Notes: a model not told the origin generated them from the letters alone. Positions 33,550-42,854 are shown, counted from the stretch's first letter. The stretch is DNA of 64,000 nucleotides from Parabacteroides goldsteinii DSM 19448 = WAL 12034 (GCF_000969835.1 NZ_KQ033913.1:1751716-1815715); one strand, 5' to 3'. Translations and numbers: made by a program.

Positions 33550-35124
33550 TCAAAATATCACCTCTTTATTCACAACACCCCACTCTCCGACATTCCGTTC
33601 TTCTTTATTAAACGAAACACCGACCTTTATCAGTTTACGGTTATCTACTTTATAAGGCAACAAATAGCCTTTATCATCAATCTGTTTTAAGGCTTCTTCT
33701 ACACTTCCATCCAACTTGAATTCGAAAACATAGATATATTCCCCGGTTTTAACAACTGCATCCGCACGACCTTTGGCACTACGAACTTCAGCATCACAGA
33801 ATTGTCCCATCAACTTAAAGATCAGATAAAAAACAACCTGATAATGACGCTCTGTTTTGTCATTCAGCTCATAAGGAAAATCTGCAAAAAAAGCACGAAT
33901 ACGTTGCATAAAAGCATCTACATTACCCGACTCCAGCTCGTCTACAAACTTGCCGATATAAAAACCTCTTTCGTCATCAGAGATAGATGAATAAAAAGGA
34001 GTGATAAAGTTCAGGAATCCATAACGCACCTCTTCATTGGGAAATTCAAGTTTATAGAGTTTGAAACGGGCATCGTATTCTTTGATGGTCAGATATCCGC
34101 TTTGATAGATTAACGGGATCGGATTATTCTGCTCGGCACGGTATTCGGTAAAAGCCGATGCCTGTGTCTCTACACCATCGATCAGAAGGCGAAGATCGTA
34201 TTCGCTTTTTTTCAATAATTCTACTAAAAAGGTGGGAGTTCCTGTCTGGAACCAATAATCGCCAAATTCTCTTTTTTCTAATGCATTTAAAGTACTAAAA
34301 GGATTGAATACTCCTTCACGGTTCGGATGGAAATGGTATCCATCGTATTGTTTAACCATTGTTTCAAATGTTTCATCCAATGAAAGAGACTGCATTTGAC
34401 CTAGTTGTTCCAATTCCGGATGAAAGTTTTCGGCCAACTCCTTATGCGTTATACCACAAAGAGTAGCATAATTGTAATCAAGGCTTATGTCATTGAGCTG
34501 GTTCAAATCGCTGAAAACACTGACTTGTGCAAATTTAGTGACACCGGTCAGGAAAACAAAACGCAGATAACGATCCGTACTTTTCAGTACACCGTAAAAC
34601 GCTTTCATTGTACGCCGATAGGCATCCAGCAGAGGTTCATTATTAATAGCCTGCAAAAGGGGTTTATCGTATTCGTCGATCAATACAACCACCTGACGAC
34701 CGGTTTGCTCCCAAGCACGACGGATAACATAAAAGAAACGTTCTTCCGGAGCACGTAATTTCATTTCATCCCCGTAAACAGCTTCCCACATCTCTAAATA
34801 TTGATTTAAAATAGCTTCCAGATCCGCTTCCGTTTCATATTTACGGGCATTCAAATCAAGATGCAACACCGGATAAGTAAGCCAATCGTGTTCCAATTTT
34901 TCAATGGCTAACCCTTGAAAAAGTTCTTTTCGTCCTTGAAAATAAGCGTCCAAAGTAGAAATCAACAAACTTTTTCCGAAACGACGAGGACGACTGAGGA
35001 AATAAGGGATCTCACTTACTGCCAAACGATAAACCAGTTCAGTCTTATCGACATACAAATAGTTTCCATTCCGAATCTTCTCGAAACTTTGTATTCCTAT
35101 TGGTAATTTACGATTCGTCATCAT
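33550..35124 (-). CDS. AAA-ATPase-like / PD-(D/E)XK nuclease-like protein
   Basis: 524 residues. The N-terminal AAA-like domain starts LPIGIQSFEKIRNGNYLYVD and has the Walker A-type FLSRPRRFGKSLL and Walker B VVLIDEYDKPL. The C-terminal PD-(D/E)XK-type fold shows GRADAVV ... YVFEFKLD (D then E-x-K). These proteins occur in many copies in Bacteroidales genomes and are poorly understood. It has its own promoter (35155-35162) and no sugar-related feature, so it looks like an insertion between the initiating transferase gene and ugd. Confidence 0.85.
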   Translation of the reverse strand: MMTNRKLPIGIQSFEKIRNGNYLYVDKTELVYRLAVSEIPYFLSRPRRFGKSLLISTLDAYFQGRKELFQGLAIEKLEHDWLTYPVLHLDLNARKYETEADLEAILNQYLEMWEAVYGDEMKLRAPEERFFYVIRRAWEQTGRQVVVLIDEYDKPLLQAINNEPLLDAYRRTMKAFYGVLKSTDRYLRFVFLTGVTKFAQVSVFSDLNQLNDISLDYNYATLCGITHKELAENFHPELEQLGQMQSLSLDETFETMVKQYDGYHFHPNREGVFNPFSTLNALEKREFGDYWFQTGTPTFLVELLKKSEYDLRLLIDGVETQASAFTEYRAEQNNPIPLIYQSGYLTIKEYDARFKLYKLEFPNEEVRYGFLNFITPFYSSISDDERGFYIGKFVDELESGNVDAFMQRIRAFFADFPYELNDKTERHYQVVFYLIFKLMGQFCDAEVRSAKGRADAVVKTGEYIYVFEFKLDGSVEEALKQIDDKGYLLPYKVDNRKLIKVGVSFNKEERNVGEWGVVNKEVIF

Positions 35125-35154
35125 ACGCTATTTTAATCTTTGTCAAGTGTTGAA

Positions 35155-35162
35155 CAAAGATA
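35155..35162 (-). promoter_or_regulatory. -7 box upstream of the AAA/PD-(D/E)XK gene
   Basis: Minus strand TATCTTTG (TAnnTTTG), 31 bases before the ATG. Confidence 0.55.
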
Positions 35163-35196
35163 AACATTTATCCGGATAAAGCGGAAACCTGAAAAG

Positions 35197-36294
35197 TTAA
35201 TAGTTAAAACGTTTTATTGATTTATTCAACCAACCTATCAACACAGACCATAACAGAATATCCAGAAAAAGAATCAGGTTGTTATTGATCGTATTAATCA
35301 GTGCCATATTCAAAACACATAAGACACAAGCCAGTCCTAAAATGCATACCACTGCTTTTTTACATGTCAGACCTGCATCCAGGCATTTATGATGAATATG
35401 ATTCCGGTCGGCAATAAACAATGGTTTATGATTTCGGGCACGAATCAACATGACGCGGAAAACATCGAAAGCCGGTACTATCAACGGGGCAAAAGCGACA
35501 ATGATCGCTCCTTCGAAATAAGGATGTATCTGCGGATTGACTGTTGCATAAGAGATCGTAAGAAATGCCAGCATATAACCTAATGTCAAACTACCGGTAT
35601 CGCCCATAAAGATCTTCGTACAACGGTCCGCCTTCCCAAAGACGTTATAATAGAAAAATGGGAGTAATGTGCCCAATGCCGAAAAAGCAAACATGGCATA
35701 TACCCACTGGCTATAATAAAGATATAAACTTCCTAAAACACTTAGGGCAATAATACTTAACCCGGAGGCCAGGCCATCGATACCGTCAATCAGGTTGATG
35801 GCGTTGATGATAAAGACTGTCATTAATATCGTAAGAGGAATTCCTATATACGGACTCAATTCGTGAATACCTGCCAACCCGTATAAGTTATTGATCCATA
35901 ATCCCGCCAGAGGGAACATGGAGGCGGCTAGGATTTGTATAAAGAATTTTGTCCGATAACGTAGTCCGACCAGATCGTCTTTTATACCGGATAAATACAA
36001 TAACGTGAGACCACAGATCAAGAAGAAAAATTCGGGAATGATAAAATGGAGCCTGTTTTCGGCTATTTCGAAGCCGATCAGGTAACGTAATCCGGTCACA
36101 AAAGAGAGTGAAAACAGGATTGTAGGAACAAATGAAATACCACCTAAACGGGGAATTATTCCGTCGTGAACTTTTCGTTCATTAGGTATATCAAATAGTT
36201 TTTTTCGATAAGCGACAACCAGGATACGCGGAATTATCAGGGCTGAGAGCAATATAGATAAGACTAAAGACAGGGTTGTCAATAAATAAGCCAT
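35197..36294 (-). CDS. undecaprenyl-phosphate sugar-1-phosphate transferase (MraY/WecA family)
   Basis: 365 residues with about 10-11 membrane spans. KVHDGIIPRLGG, NAINLIDGIDGLASG, KIFMGDTGSLTLG and the HIHH motif in ADRNHIHHKC are the MraY/WecA/TagO catalytic and substrate motifs. It attaches a HexNAc-1-phosphate to undecaprenyl phosphate and so starts each capsule repeat unit. It is the first gene after the invertible promoter region, as expected for the head of the operon. The exact sugar cannot be told from sequence. Confidence 0.9.
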   Translation of the reverse strand: MAYLLTTLSLVLSILLSALIIPRILVVAYRKKLFDIPNERKVHDGIIPRLGGISFVPTILFSLSFVTGLRYLIGFEIAENRLHFIIPEFFFLICGLTLLYLSGIKDDLVGLRYRTKFFIQILAASMFPLAGLWINNLYGLAGIHELSPYIGIPLTILMTVFIINAINLIDGIDGLASGLSIIALSVLGSLYLYYSQWVYAMFAFSALGTLLPFFYYNVFGKADRCTKIFMGDTGSLTLGYMLAFLTISYATVNPQIHPYFEGAIIVAFAPLIVPAFDVFRVMLIRARNHKPLFIADRNHIHHKCLDAGLTCKKAVVCILGLACVLCVLNMALINTINNNLILFLDILLWSVLIGWLNKSIKRFNY

Positions 36295-36358
36295 TAATTA
36301 ATACTAGTTTTTTGATATGACAAGGTTCGTCAGTCACATAAAGTGTACTCACGAACAG

Positions 36359-36394
36359 GATGACTAGCTAAAACGATCGTTTTTTCTAGTCATC
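36359..36394. repeat. left inverted repeat of the invertible promoter segment
   Basis: 36-bp near-palindrome gatgactag ... ctagtcatc centred on CGATCG (36374-36379). It matches the right repeat (36499-36532) at 29 of 32 positions in inverted alignment. Its core AAACGATCGT differs by one base from the ARACGTWCGT core that I recall for Bacteroides fragilis Mpi-inverted promoters. Confidence 0.7.
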
Positions 36395-36462
36395 ATATTG
36401 TCCGATTTTACTATGATTAAAAAAATGTTGAAGTATTGAATTTCAAATAATAATTGAATTTC

Positions 36463-36496
36463 TTTGTTTGTTATATATTTTTTTTGCTTACTTTTG
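36463..36496 (+). promoter_or_regulatory. capsule promoter in the OFF orientation
   Basis: Plus strand: TTTG at 36467-36470 (a second copy at 36463-36466), an 18-base spacer, then TACTTTTG at 36489-36496, a full match to the Bacteroidota promoter. It lies between the two inverted repeats and fires rightward, away from the capsule operon, which starts at 36294 on the minus strand. No rightward gene follows. Inversion of the segment would aim it at the operon. Confidence 0.7.
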
Positions 36497-36498
36497 CG

Positions 36499-36532
36499 CT
36501 GACTAAAAAAAACGATCGTTTTTTCTAGTCAG
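36499..36532. repeat. right inverted repeat of the invertible promoter segment
   Basis: 34-bp near-palindrome ctgacta ... tagtcag centred on CGATCG (36513-36518), 16 of 17 arm positions paired. It overlaps the expected transcription start of the enclosed promoter. The centre-to-centre distance to the left repeat is 139 bp. Confidence 0.7.
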
Positions 36533-36789
36533 TACCTATTACATATAAAAATCTAGTATACTGCATATTAACACACACTTTAAGCCATATTCTTTATATG
36601 AATAAAGTCATTTTTCAGTCAAAACCTAAAACATTAATTCCATACAATAAGTAAGGCAATAATACACTGTTTTTTATAAGTAATTAAAAAGATGAGATTT
36701 CCAGAAATAGGTTTATTTTCATAAGGAGAGTGGACGTTCCGATGATGGCAAACTTCAAAAAGAGAGGTTATATACTTCTGAAAAATAAA

Positions 36790-36834
36790 AAAATCTTGCA
36801 AATTCACTTTTCAATCGTGAATTTGCAAGATTTT
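36790..36834 (-). terminator. intrinsic terminator of the NfeD-flotillin-PduO operon
   Basis: Perfect 18-bp stem (aaaatcttgcaaattcac and its complement, 36790-36807 and 36817-36834) with a nine-base loop. On the minus strand it is followed by a T-run. It lies 32 bases past the stop of the PduO gene and separates it from the capsule promoter region. Confidence 0.8.
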
Positions 36835-36865
36835 AGAGTTTAATTTAACTATTGCCGGATATGGA

Positions 36866-37438
36866 TTACTCTTTCTTTTTTCTTTTATAGAGGAAAGAGT
36901 TCCAACGTTCTTCGGCATGGTCCTGTTGAAACATTTCGTAACGAGCCATAGTGAAAAGTAGGTCTGAGAGGCGATTCACGAACTGCATGATTTCTTCCGG
37001 AAGCGGATCTTTCCGGTATAATGTCCATAAACGACGTTCGGCTCGACGGGCAATGGTACGTGCCAACTGCAAATGGGCGGAGATCAGGGTACCGCCGGGC
37101 AGGATAAAGAAACCATTATCCTGCATCTGTCCGGTAAGTAGATCTATTTGTTGCTCACAGAAGGACACAAGGTCCTCCGATAAACTGTTAGGGTTCTTGT
37201 CGCGGATAGCGGAAGGGGTTGCCACGTGCGACATGACAACCATCAACTCCCGTTGTATTTTACCTAAGACATCCTGCCATTCATGTTCGGGAGGTAATAA
37301 AGCCCGCACGATACCGATTTGTGCATTCACTTCGTCAAGCGTACCGTTGGCTTCGATACGGATATCGTCTTTATCAACCCGTTCGCCGCCGTGGATACCG
37401 GTACGGCCTTTATCTCCTCCCCTGGTGTAAATTCTCAT
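36866..37438 (-). CDS. cob(I)yrinic acid a,c-diamide adenosyltransferase, PduO type
   Basis: 190 residues. The N-terminal TRGGDKGRTGIHGGERV holds the ATP-binding loop; IEANGTLDEVNAQIG and the late LNRLSDLLFTMAR-like motif (VNRLSDLLFTMARYE) are PduO hallmarks. It transfers adenosyl from ATP to cob(I)alamin to make coenzyme B12. It follows the flotillin gene by one base. Another cobalamin gene (cobB-type) is 3 kb away. Confidence 0.93.
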   Translation of the reverse strand: MRIYTRGGDKGRTGIHGGERVDKDDIRIEANGTLDEVNAQIGIVRALLPPEHEWQDVLGKIQRELMVVMSHVATPSAIRDKNPNSLSEDLVSFCEQQIDLLTGQMQDNGFFILPGGTLISAHLQLARTIARRAERRLWTLYRKDPLPEEIMQFVNRLSDLLFTMARYEMFQQDHAEERWNSFLYKRKKKE

Positions 37439-37439
37439 A

Positions 37440-39068
37440 TTACTTCTTCGTTGTATCTTTCTTTTCGTCTTTTTCTTCCGGACGAATGATTCCTTTTACG
37501 GTTTCGCCGATAGGCAATTTATCCAATACGCCGAGACTCGGGGCAACGGTTTTAACCAATTGATTCAGGAAATTACCGGTTGTGCCCTGGCCACCGTCAA
37601 AGACGGTGATATCGCCAAGCTGCATGTGTTCAAATGCCTTCACCTGTTCGCCGGCAATTTCTTTCCACTGGTCTACCATCTTATACTGGATAGCGATAGT
37701 CGGGTTCGATTCGGCTGCCTCAACCATTGCCTTGAAACCATCGGCTTCAGCCAGCAATGATTTCTTTTTACCTTCGGCCTCGGCTTCCAGTTTCATCTGG
37801 ATGGCACGGGCTTCGGCTTCGGCCTGGGCCAAAGTTGCCTTTGCTTTCGCTTCGGCTTCGCGGATCATCTTTTCGGCCACTGCTTCAGCTTGCAGGATGG
37901 CTTCCTGACGGGCGATTTCTGCCGGAACGATCTTTTGTGCTTTCAGGGCTGATTCAACCTTTTTGGCTTTTGCTTCTTCCACTTCGCGCTGGGCGATTTC
38001 GCGGGCAGCTTGCACAGAGGCTTCCGAACGGGCTGCTGCTTCACCGGCTTGTTTGCTTGCTTCGGCCTGGGTTACTGCCAGTTCGGCATCAGACTTGGCC
38101 ACTTCTTTATTTGCTTCGTTTCGTCCGACAGCGGCTTTCTTTCCGGCATCGGCCTTCTTGATTTCCATATCGGAATTTAGTTCTGCGATACGGCTTTCTT
38201 TTTCAGTATTTGCTTTTTCTATATTGATATTCTTATCTGCTTCGGCTTTGGCTACCTGCGACTCTTTCGAGGCATTGGCAACGGCAACCTGGGCAATACG
38301 TTCTTTATCGGCATTGGCAACTGATATTTCCTGTTGTTTCTTTGTCTCTGCAATAGCGATATCCTGATCTTTGCGTGTTTCGGCAACAGTCGTTTCACGT
38401 TCGCGAATCTGATTGGCAATCTTGATGGCACCGAGTTTTTCCTGTTCTTCGATATTGGCCTGTGCTTCGTTCAGGGCTTTGCTTTCAGCTTCTTTACCGA
38501 GGTTGACGATATAATTGGCGGCATCACGGATATCGCTGATATTGATGTTCATCAGGTAAAGACCGAACTTACGTAGTTCCGTATCGATATTGTCGCGTAC
38601 CTTGGAAAGGAATTTATCACGGTCGGAGTTCAACTCTTCGATCGTCATATCGGCAATAACCAGACGCATCTGGCCATACACAACATCGGTAATCAGGTTC
38701 TGCTTGTCTTCCGGCTGCAAACCTAACAGACGTTCGGCTGCATTCTGCATCACTTCAGGGTCGGTACTGATCGCTACCGTAATGGTGGTCGGAACATCTA
38801 CACGGATATTCTGCGCGGACAAGGCACCGGTCAGTTTACAATCAATCTGAAGAGGTTTCATGGAAAGGAACTCGTATCCCTGAATAATAGGCCATACGAA
38901 AGCGGCTCCACCGTGATAGAGTTTAGCTGATTTCTCTCCGGATGTCTTACCGTACACTACCAACACCTCGTCGCTCTTACACTTACGGTAACGGGACAAT
39001 ATCCCGATAAAAGAAAGAATGATAACCCCTACCAGGATGGCTACCATGATTAACATTTCCTGTGTCAT
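37440..39068 (-). CDS. flotillin family SPFH-domain protein
   Basis: 542 residues. An N-terminal membrane segment (residues 6-25), an SPFH domain (about 35-225; YHGGAAFVWPIIQGYEFLSM) and a very long Ala/Glu/Lys-rich coiled coil (about 225-455). The C-terminal flotillin region includes TIAIQYKMVDQWKEIAG. Flotillins organise membrane microdomains. The NfeD-like gene upstream is its usual partner, so both probably act together in the inner membrane. Opposite-strand open frames here are by-products of the repetitive codons. Confidence 0.92.
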   Translation of the reverse strand: MTQEMLIMVAILVGVIILSFIGILSRYRKCKSDEVLVVYGKTSGEKSAKLYHGGAAFVWPIIQGYEFLSMKPLQIDCKLTGALSAQNIRVDVPTTITVAISTDPEVMQNAAERLLGLQPEDKQNLITDVVYGQMRLVIADMTIEELNSDRDKFLSKVRDNIDTELRKFGLYLMNINISDIRDAANYIVNLGKEAESKALNEAQANIEEQEKLGAIKIANQIRERETTVAETRKDQDIAIAETKKQQEISVANADKERIAQVAVANASKESQVAKAEADKNINIEKANTEKESRIAELNSDMEIKKADAGKKAAVGRNEANKEVAKSDAELAVTQAEASKQAGEAAARSEASVQAAREIAQREVEEAKAKKVESALKAQKIVPAEIARQEAILQAEAVAEKMIREAEAKAKATLAQAEAEARAIQMKLEAEAEGKKKSLLAEADGFKAMVEAAESNPTIAIQYKMVDQWKEIAGEQVKAFEHMQLGDITVFDGGQGTTGNFLNQLVKTVAPSLGVLDKLPIGETVKGIIRPEEKDEKKDTTKK

Positions 39069-39094
39069 AATTTAATCGTTGAGTTTATTATTTA

Positions 39095-39589
39095 TTACTG
39101 TATATAAATTGTTCCTGATTCAACCTTGCAGATCAACGTACGGTCGCCGGTCTGGTACTTTTTTCCTTCCAGGGAACGGACTTCCACCTCACGCAAGGCT
39201 CCGTTCTGGGCGACCTGAACGATATAGCGAACTCCATCGTGTGCATAGATCGTACATTCCCGGCCCACCAGGGCTTCTGTCTTTTCCGGTTTGTTTTCTT
39301 TTTGAAGCTGATAGGCTTTCTTATAGAGAAACCATAGGATAAAAACGAAGAGCAACCCGATCAGGATGCCGATCAGGAAAGTAGAGATGGCCGTACTTTT
39401 GGCAATATACATATACCATCCGAAACCGATGCAGAAGTGGGTTAATCCTTTAAAAGATACTGCGCTGCTGAGATCGACATCAATATCCGTGTCCGTATCC
39501 AGGTCTCCGAAGAAGATAGACATGATGAACTGTATCAGAAATATGGCGGAAGCAACAACTGCGATTCCAAGAAAAATAGTATTGACCAT
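39095..39589 (-). CDS. NfeD-like membrane protein paired with flotillin
   Basis: 164 residues. Two or three membrane segments (about 5-27, 45-60, 67-92), an acidic loop (GDLDTDTDIDVDLS), and a C-terminal beta-rich OB-like domain (ALVGRECTIYAHDGVRYIVQV, ending in short strands). This is the short NfeD/YuaF architecture that is almost always linked to a flotillin gene, here 26 bases downstream. The promoter is probably the TATTTTCG-like box at 39613-39620 on the minus strand. Confidence 0.8.
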   Translation of the reverse strand: MVNTIFLGIAVVASAIFLIQFIMSIFFGDLDTDTDIDVDLSSAVSFKGLTHFCIGFGWYMYIAKSTAISTFLIGILIGLLFVFILWFLYKKAYQLQKENKPEKTEALVGRECTIYAHDGVRYIVQVAQNGALREVEVRSLEGKKYQTGDRTLICKVESGTIYIQ

Positions 39590-39660
39590 GGCATTGAATT
39601 ATTAGTTTACACGAAAATAAGGATTATTTTATTAAAACGAGCATATATAAGAAAAATATG

Positions 39661-39668
39661 TATGTTTG
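39661..39668 (+). promoter_or_regulatory. -7 box of the AlkD-like gene
   Basis: TATGTTTG (TAnnTTTG), 23 bases before the ATG at 39692. It also shows that the earlier in-frame start at 39662 cannot be used, because it would lie inside the promoter. Confidence 0.6.
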
Positions 39669-39691
39669 TAGTAAATATATCATATCCTCTT

Positions 39692-40399
39692 ATGAAAACA
39701 GTCATTGAACAAGTACGCCAGGCACTGGTTGACAATATCGACGAAAAGACCCGGCAGAATGCCCAGGGTTTCTTTAAGGAAAAAATTTTGTACCACGGTG
39801 TGAGAATCCCCACGGTTAATAAGATCAGTAAGGAGTTTTATGCATTAATCAAAGAACTTCCTAAGAAAGAGATATTTACTCTTTGTGAAACTTTGTGGGA
39901 ATCAGGATATTCGGAAGAATCTTATATTGCATGTAATTGGTCTTATTATCTTCATGCGCAGTATGAACCGGAGGATTTTGACGTTTTCGAAAAGTGGGTG
40001 GACAAGTATGTATCCAATTGGGCTTCCTGCGATACATTATGTAATCATACGGTCGGTACTTTTGTTGAGATGTATCCGGACTATATTTCCCGTTTGAAAG
40101 AGTGGGCGCATTCTGAGAACCGGTGGATGAAACGGGCAGCTGCCGTCACACTGATTATCCCTGCCAGAAAGGGCCTTTTCCTGAAAGATATATTTGAAAT
40201 TGCCGATACTCTTTTCTATGATACGGATGATTTGGTACAAAAAGGCTACGGATGGATGTTGAAGGCTGCCAGTGAAGCATATCAGAAAGATGTATTCGAC
40301 TATGTGATGGCTAAGAAAGCGGATATGCCGCGTACTTCGTTAAGATATGCGATCGAAAAGATGCCGAAAGAGATGAAAGTGTTGGCAATGGCTAGATAA
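39692..40399 (+). CDS. DNA alkylation repair protein (AlkD-like HEAT-repeat glycosylase)
   Basis: 235 residues, all-helical HEAT-repeat pattern: YHGVRIPTVNKISKEFY, the WESGYSEESYIA helix, a conserved VSNWASCDTLCNHTVG segment and NRWMKRAAAVTLIIPAR. AlkD-like enzymes remove bulky alkylated purines without base flipping. The start at 39692 (MKTVIEQVRQ) is fixed by the promoter. The 3' end overlaps the convergent cobB-type gene by eight bases. Confidence 0.88.
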   Translation: MKTVIEQVRQALVDNIDEKTRQNAQGFFKEKILYHGVRIPTVNKISKEFYALIKELPKKEIFTLCETLWESGYSEESYIACNWSYYLHAQYEPEDFDVFEKWVDKYVSNWASCDTLCNHTVGTFVEMYPDYISRLKEWAHSENRWMKRAAAVTLIIPARKGLFLKDIFEIADTLFYDTDDLVQKGYGWMLKAASEAYQKDVFDYVMAKKADMPRTSLRYAIEKMPKEMKVLAMAR

Positions 40400-41717
40400 G
40401 TCCGTTCAGATAGTCGATAAACCATTGGTTTCTTGACGGATCGCCCCAATAAAGGTGGGTGTATCCGGCTAAGACGTTCTTATATCTGTATAAAGGGGTA
40501 GCGACAGGGCTTCCTTTGGCTGTGCAGGCGGTAGCGACGGAAGGCAGTTCCTCTTTCTGAGGCTCAATACGGGAATAATGGAACTCGTGTCCGGTCATTA
40601 CATAATCATTATAATATAATGTACGGTATCCCAGACGAAGTTTCATTTGCTCCATAGTAGCCGACTGGTTCAGTAAACCGACCATCGGAAAACTACTCCC
40701 ATCCGACGATTTTATTTTATTGCATAAATACATCATTCCTCCGCATTCGGCAAGTAGCTTCCCTCCTGCTTCTGCATAATCGCGGACAGATTGAAGCATG
40801 GAACGGTTTGATGATAAACCGAGAAGGTATAATTCGGGATAGCCTCCGGGCAAGTATACAAAATCGGATTCCGGTAATACGGAATCGTGAAGCGGACTGA
40901 AAAAGGTAACTTCTCCCAGCCTGTGCAGCAATTGAATGTTCTCCTCATACGCAAAATTAAAGGCGGTATCACGAGCGATCGAGATTTTCAAAGGAGAAGG
41001 CAGCGTTTGTTCAAGCTGAACCATATGAGAGTTAGAAACAGGTTGGCAGGCGGTCAATGCCAATAGCCTGTCGATATCGACATGTTTCTCTACCAGGGCG
41101 GCTACACGGTCGGCAAATGTATCAAAACAAAATGTCTCATCCAGGGTTAAGCCCAAATGGCGGCTCGGTATCTCTACGTCGGCCTGTTTGGGAAGGTATC
41201 CTAATGCTTCGACACCGGCATCTTCACAGGCTTGTTTCAAAAAGGAATAATGAGTTTCGGAAGCTACAAAATTGAAAACGGCTCCGACAATGTTTATCTC
41301 TTTATAGAAGTTTTTGAAACCGTACAGCAAAGGGGCAACGGAATAGGCTGTACTTTTTGCGTTTACGATCAGGACGACAGGTATATTTAATGTACGCGCG
41401 ATTTCAGCACTACTTCCCTGCATAGCATCGTATCCGTCAAAAAGGCCCATCACGCCTTCGGTTACCGCATAATCGGCTACCGAAGTATAGCGTCGATACA
41501 AATCACATATATGTTGTTCGGACATCATGAAACTATCCAAATTGACGGAAGGACAACCGGCGGCCATTTTATGATGGCGCGTGTCGATATAGTCCGGACC
41601 ACATTTGAACGGCCGGACTTTTCCATACCGATTCTTCAACGCCCGAAGCAAACCGAGTGTAAATGTTGTCTTACCGCTTCCTGACGATGCGGCTCCGATC
41701 AGTAGATGAGATTTCAT
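40392..41717 (-). CDS. cobB: cobyrinate a,c-diamide synthase
   Basis: 441 residues. The N-terminal P-loop-like domain has ASSGSGKTTFTLGLLRAL and KCGPDYIDT. The C-terminal class I amidotransferase domain has the nucleophile loop LLAECGGMMYL and a late HEFHYSRIE. It amidates two carboxylates of cobyrinate (or the cobalt-free form) with glutamine and ATP in cobalamin synthesis. With the PduO gene nearby it points to a corrinoid salvage or synthesis function. Normal length for the family. Confidence 0.93.
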   Translation of the reverse strand: MKSHLLIGAASSGSGKTTFTLGLLRALKNRYGKVRPFKCGPDYIDTRHHKMAAGCPSVNLDSFMMSEQHICDLYRRYTSVADYAVTEGVMGLFDGYDAMQGSSAEIARTLNIPVVLIVNAKSTAYSVAPLLYGFKNFYKEINIVGAVFNFVASETHYSFLKQACEDAGVEALGYLPKQADVEIPSRHLGLTLDETFCFDTFADRVAALVEKHVDIDRLLALTACQPVSNSHMVQLEQTLPSPLKISIARDTAFNFAYEENIQLLHRLGEVTFFSPLHDSVLPESDFVYLPGGYPELYLLGLSSNRSMLQSVRDYAEAGGKLLAECGGMMYLCNKIKSSDGSSFPMVGLLNQSATMEQMKLRLGYRTLYYNDYVMTGHEFHYSRIEPQKEELPSVATACTAKGSPVATPLYRYKNVLAGYTHLYWGDPSRNQWFIDYLNGLI

Positions 41718-41740
41718 GACTTATCAGATTTAAATATCAC

Positions 41741-41908
41741 TTTTCTCTTGATAGAAAAGTAACCAAAAGATCAAGGCTCAACCGGCTTCACCGCTTAGGC
41801 CTTTCCAAGGAAGCTGTACTTCCTCTTAGGATGGCCGACACCGATACTTATAGTAGCAAAGCAGGTGCAGCCTTGATCTTTTGACTACTTTTCCATCAAG
41901 GGAAAAGT
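41741..41908. repeat. inverted repeat pair between cobB and panB
   Basis: Arms of about 38 bases (about 41741-41777 and 41870-41908): cttttctcttgatagaaaag...gatcaaggct against agccttgatctttt...gggaaaag, with a few mismatches, about 90 bases apart. It fills most of the 205-base gap between the two genes and looks like another dispersed Bacteroidales palindromic element. No gene is inside. Confidence 0.65.
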
Positions 41909-41922
41909 CGGGTCAATTATTT

Positions 41923-42750
41923 CTAATATTGTTCCTTCTCATTCGGGAAGTCCTGTGTCTTCACATCTTCGATGTATGCCTGGACAGCACGAGTGATCTC
42001 TTCTCCGATATTAGCATATCTGCGAAGGAAACGCGGAGAGAATCCCATATTGATTCCCAACATATCGTGCATAACCAAAACCTGACCGTCTACACCTCCA
42101 CCGGCACCGATACCGATAATAGGTATGCTCAGTTCGGAAGCAACACGTGCAGCCAGTTCTGCCGGAATCTTTTCCAGCACGATGGCGAAACATCCGATCT
42201 CTTCCAACAGATGAGCGTCGTCAACCAACTTCTGTGCTTCTGCTTCTTCACGGGCACGGACGGTATAAGTACCAAACTTATTAATAGACTGCGGAGTCAA
42301 ACCCAAGTGTCCCATCACAGGAATACCTGCACAAAGGATACGTTCGATAGATTCTTTTATTTCACTACCTCCCTCCAGTTTAATACAGTCGGCATGCGTC
42401 TCTTTCATAACACGGATAGCGGAAGCCAAAGCCTCTTTCGAGTTTCCCTGGTATGTACCGAAAGGCAGGTCGACTACCACCAATGAACGCTGTACTGCTT
42501 TCATAACCGATTTACCATGGTAAATCATCTGATCCAATGTGATAGGAAGCGTTGTTACATTACCGGCCATTACATTCGATGCTGAATCGCCGACAAGAAT
42601 AACATCCATACCAGCCTGATCGATCAGTTTAGCCATAGAATAATCGTAAGCCGTCAACATAGAAATTTTTTCTCCACGTTGTTTCATTTCCATCAGGCGA
42701 TGTGTCGTCACCTTTCTTGTATCATCTAAATCCCTCTTTGCAACTGACAT
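41923..42750 (-). CDS. panB: 3-methyl-2-oxobutanoate hydroxymethyltransferase
   Basis: 275 residues, TIM-barrel. [47 protein letters not shown] and GHLGLTPQ are the PanB motifs for metal, ketoisovalerate and folate sites. First committed step of pantothenate synthesis. A promoter box (TAACTTTG) lies at 42778-42785 on the minus strand. Length is standard. Confidence 0.95.
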   Translation of the reverse strand: MSVAKRDLDDTRKVTTHRLMEMKQRGEKISMLTAYDYSMAKLIDQAGMDVILVGDSASNVMAGNVTTLPITLDQMIYHGKSVMKAVQRSLVVVDLPFGTYQGNSKEALASAIRVMKETHADCIKLEGGSEIKESIERILCAGIPVMGHLGLTPQSINKFGTYTVRAREEAEAQKLVDDAHLLEEIGCFAIVLEKIPAELAARVASELSIPIIGIGAGGGVDGQVLVMHDMLGINMGFSPRFLRRYANIGEEITRAVQAYIEDVKTQDFPNEKEQY

Positions 42751-42777
42751 AATGCTTTTTGTTAATTGTTACGGCGG

Positions 42778-42785
42778 CAAAGTTA
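42778..42785 (-). promoter_or_regulatory. -7 box of panB
   Basis: Minus strand TAACTTTG, a full TAnnTTTG match, 28 bases before the panB ATG. Confidence 0.6.
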
Positions 42786-42854
42786 AGGATATTCTGTAAT
42801 TAGCAAGACAAACAATAAAATATTTATGCCGTACAACATATGTTTATTTTTGTA

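Noticed and set aside
37582..38850. Several plus-strand frames opposite the flotillin gene
   Set aside because: The repetitive Ala/Glu/Lys codons of the coiled coil leave the opposite frames open; no protein features.
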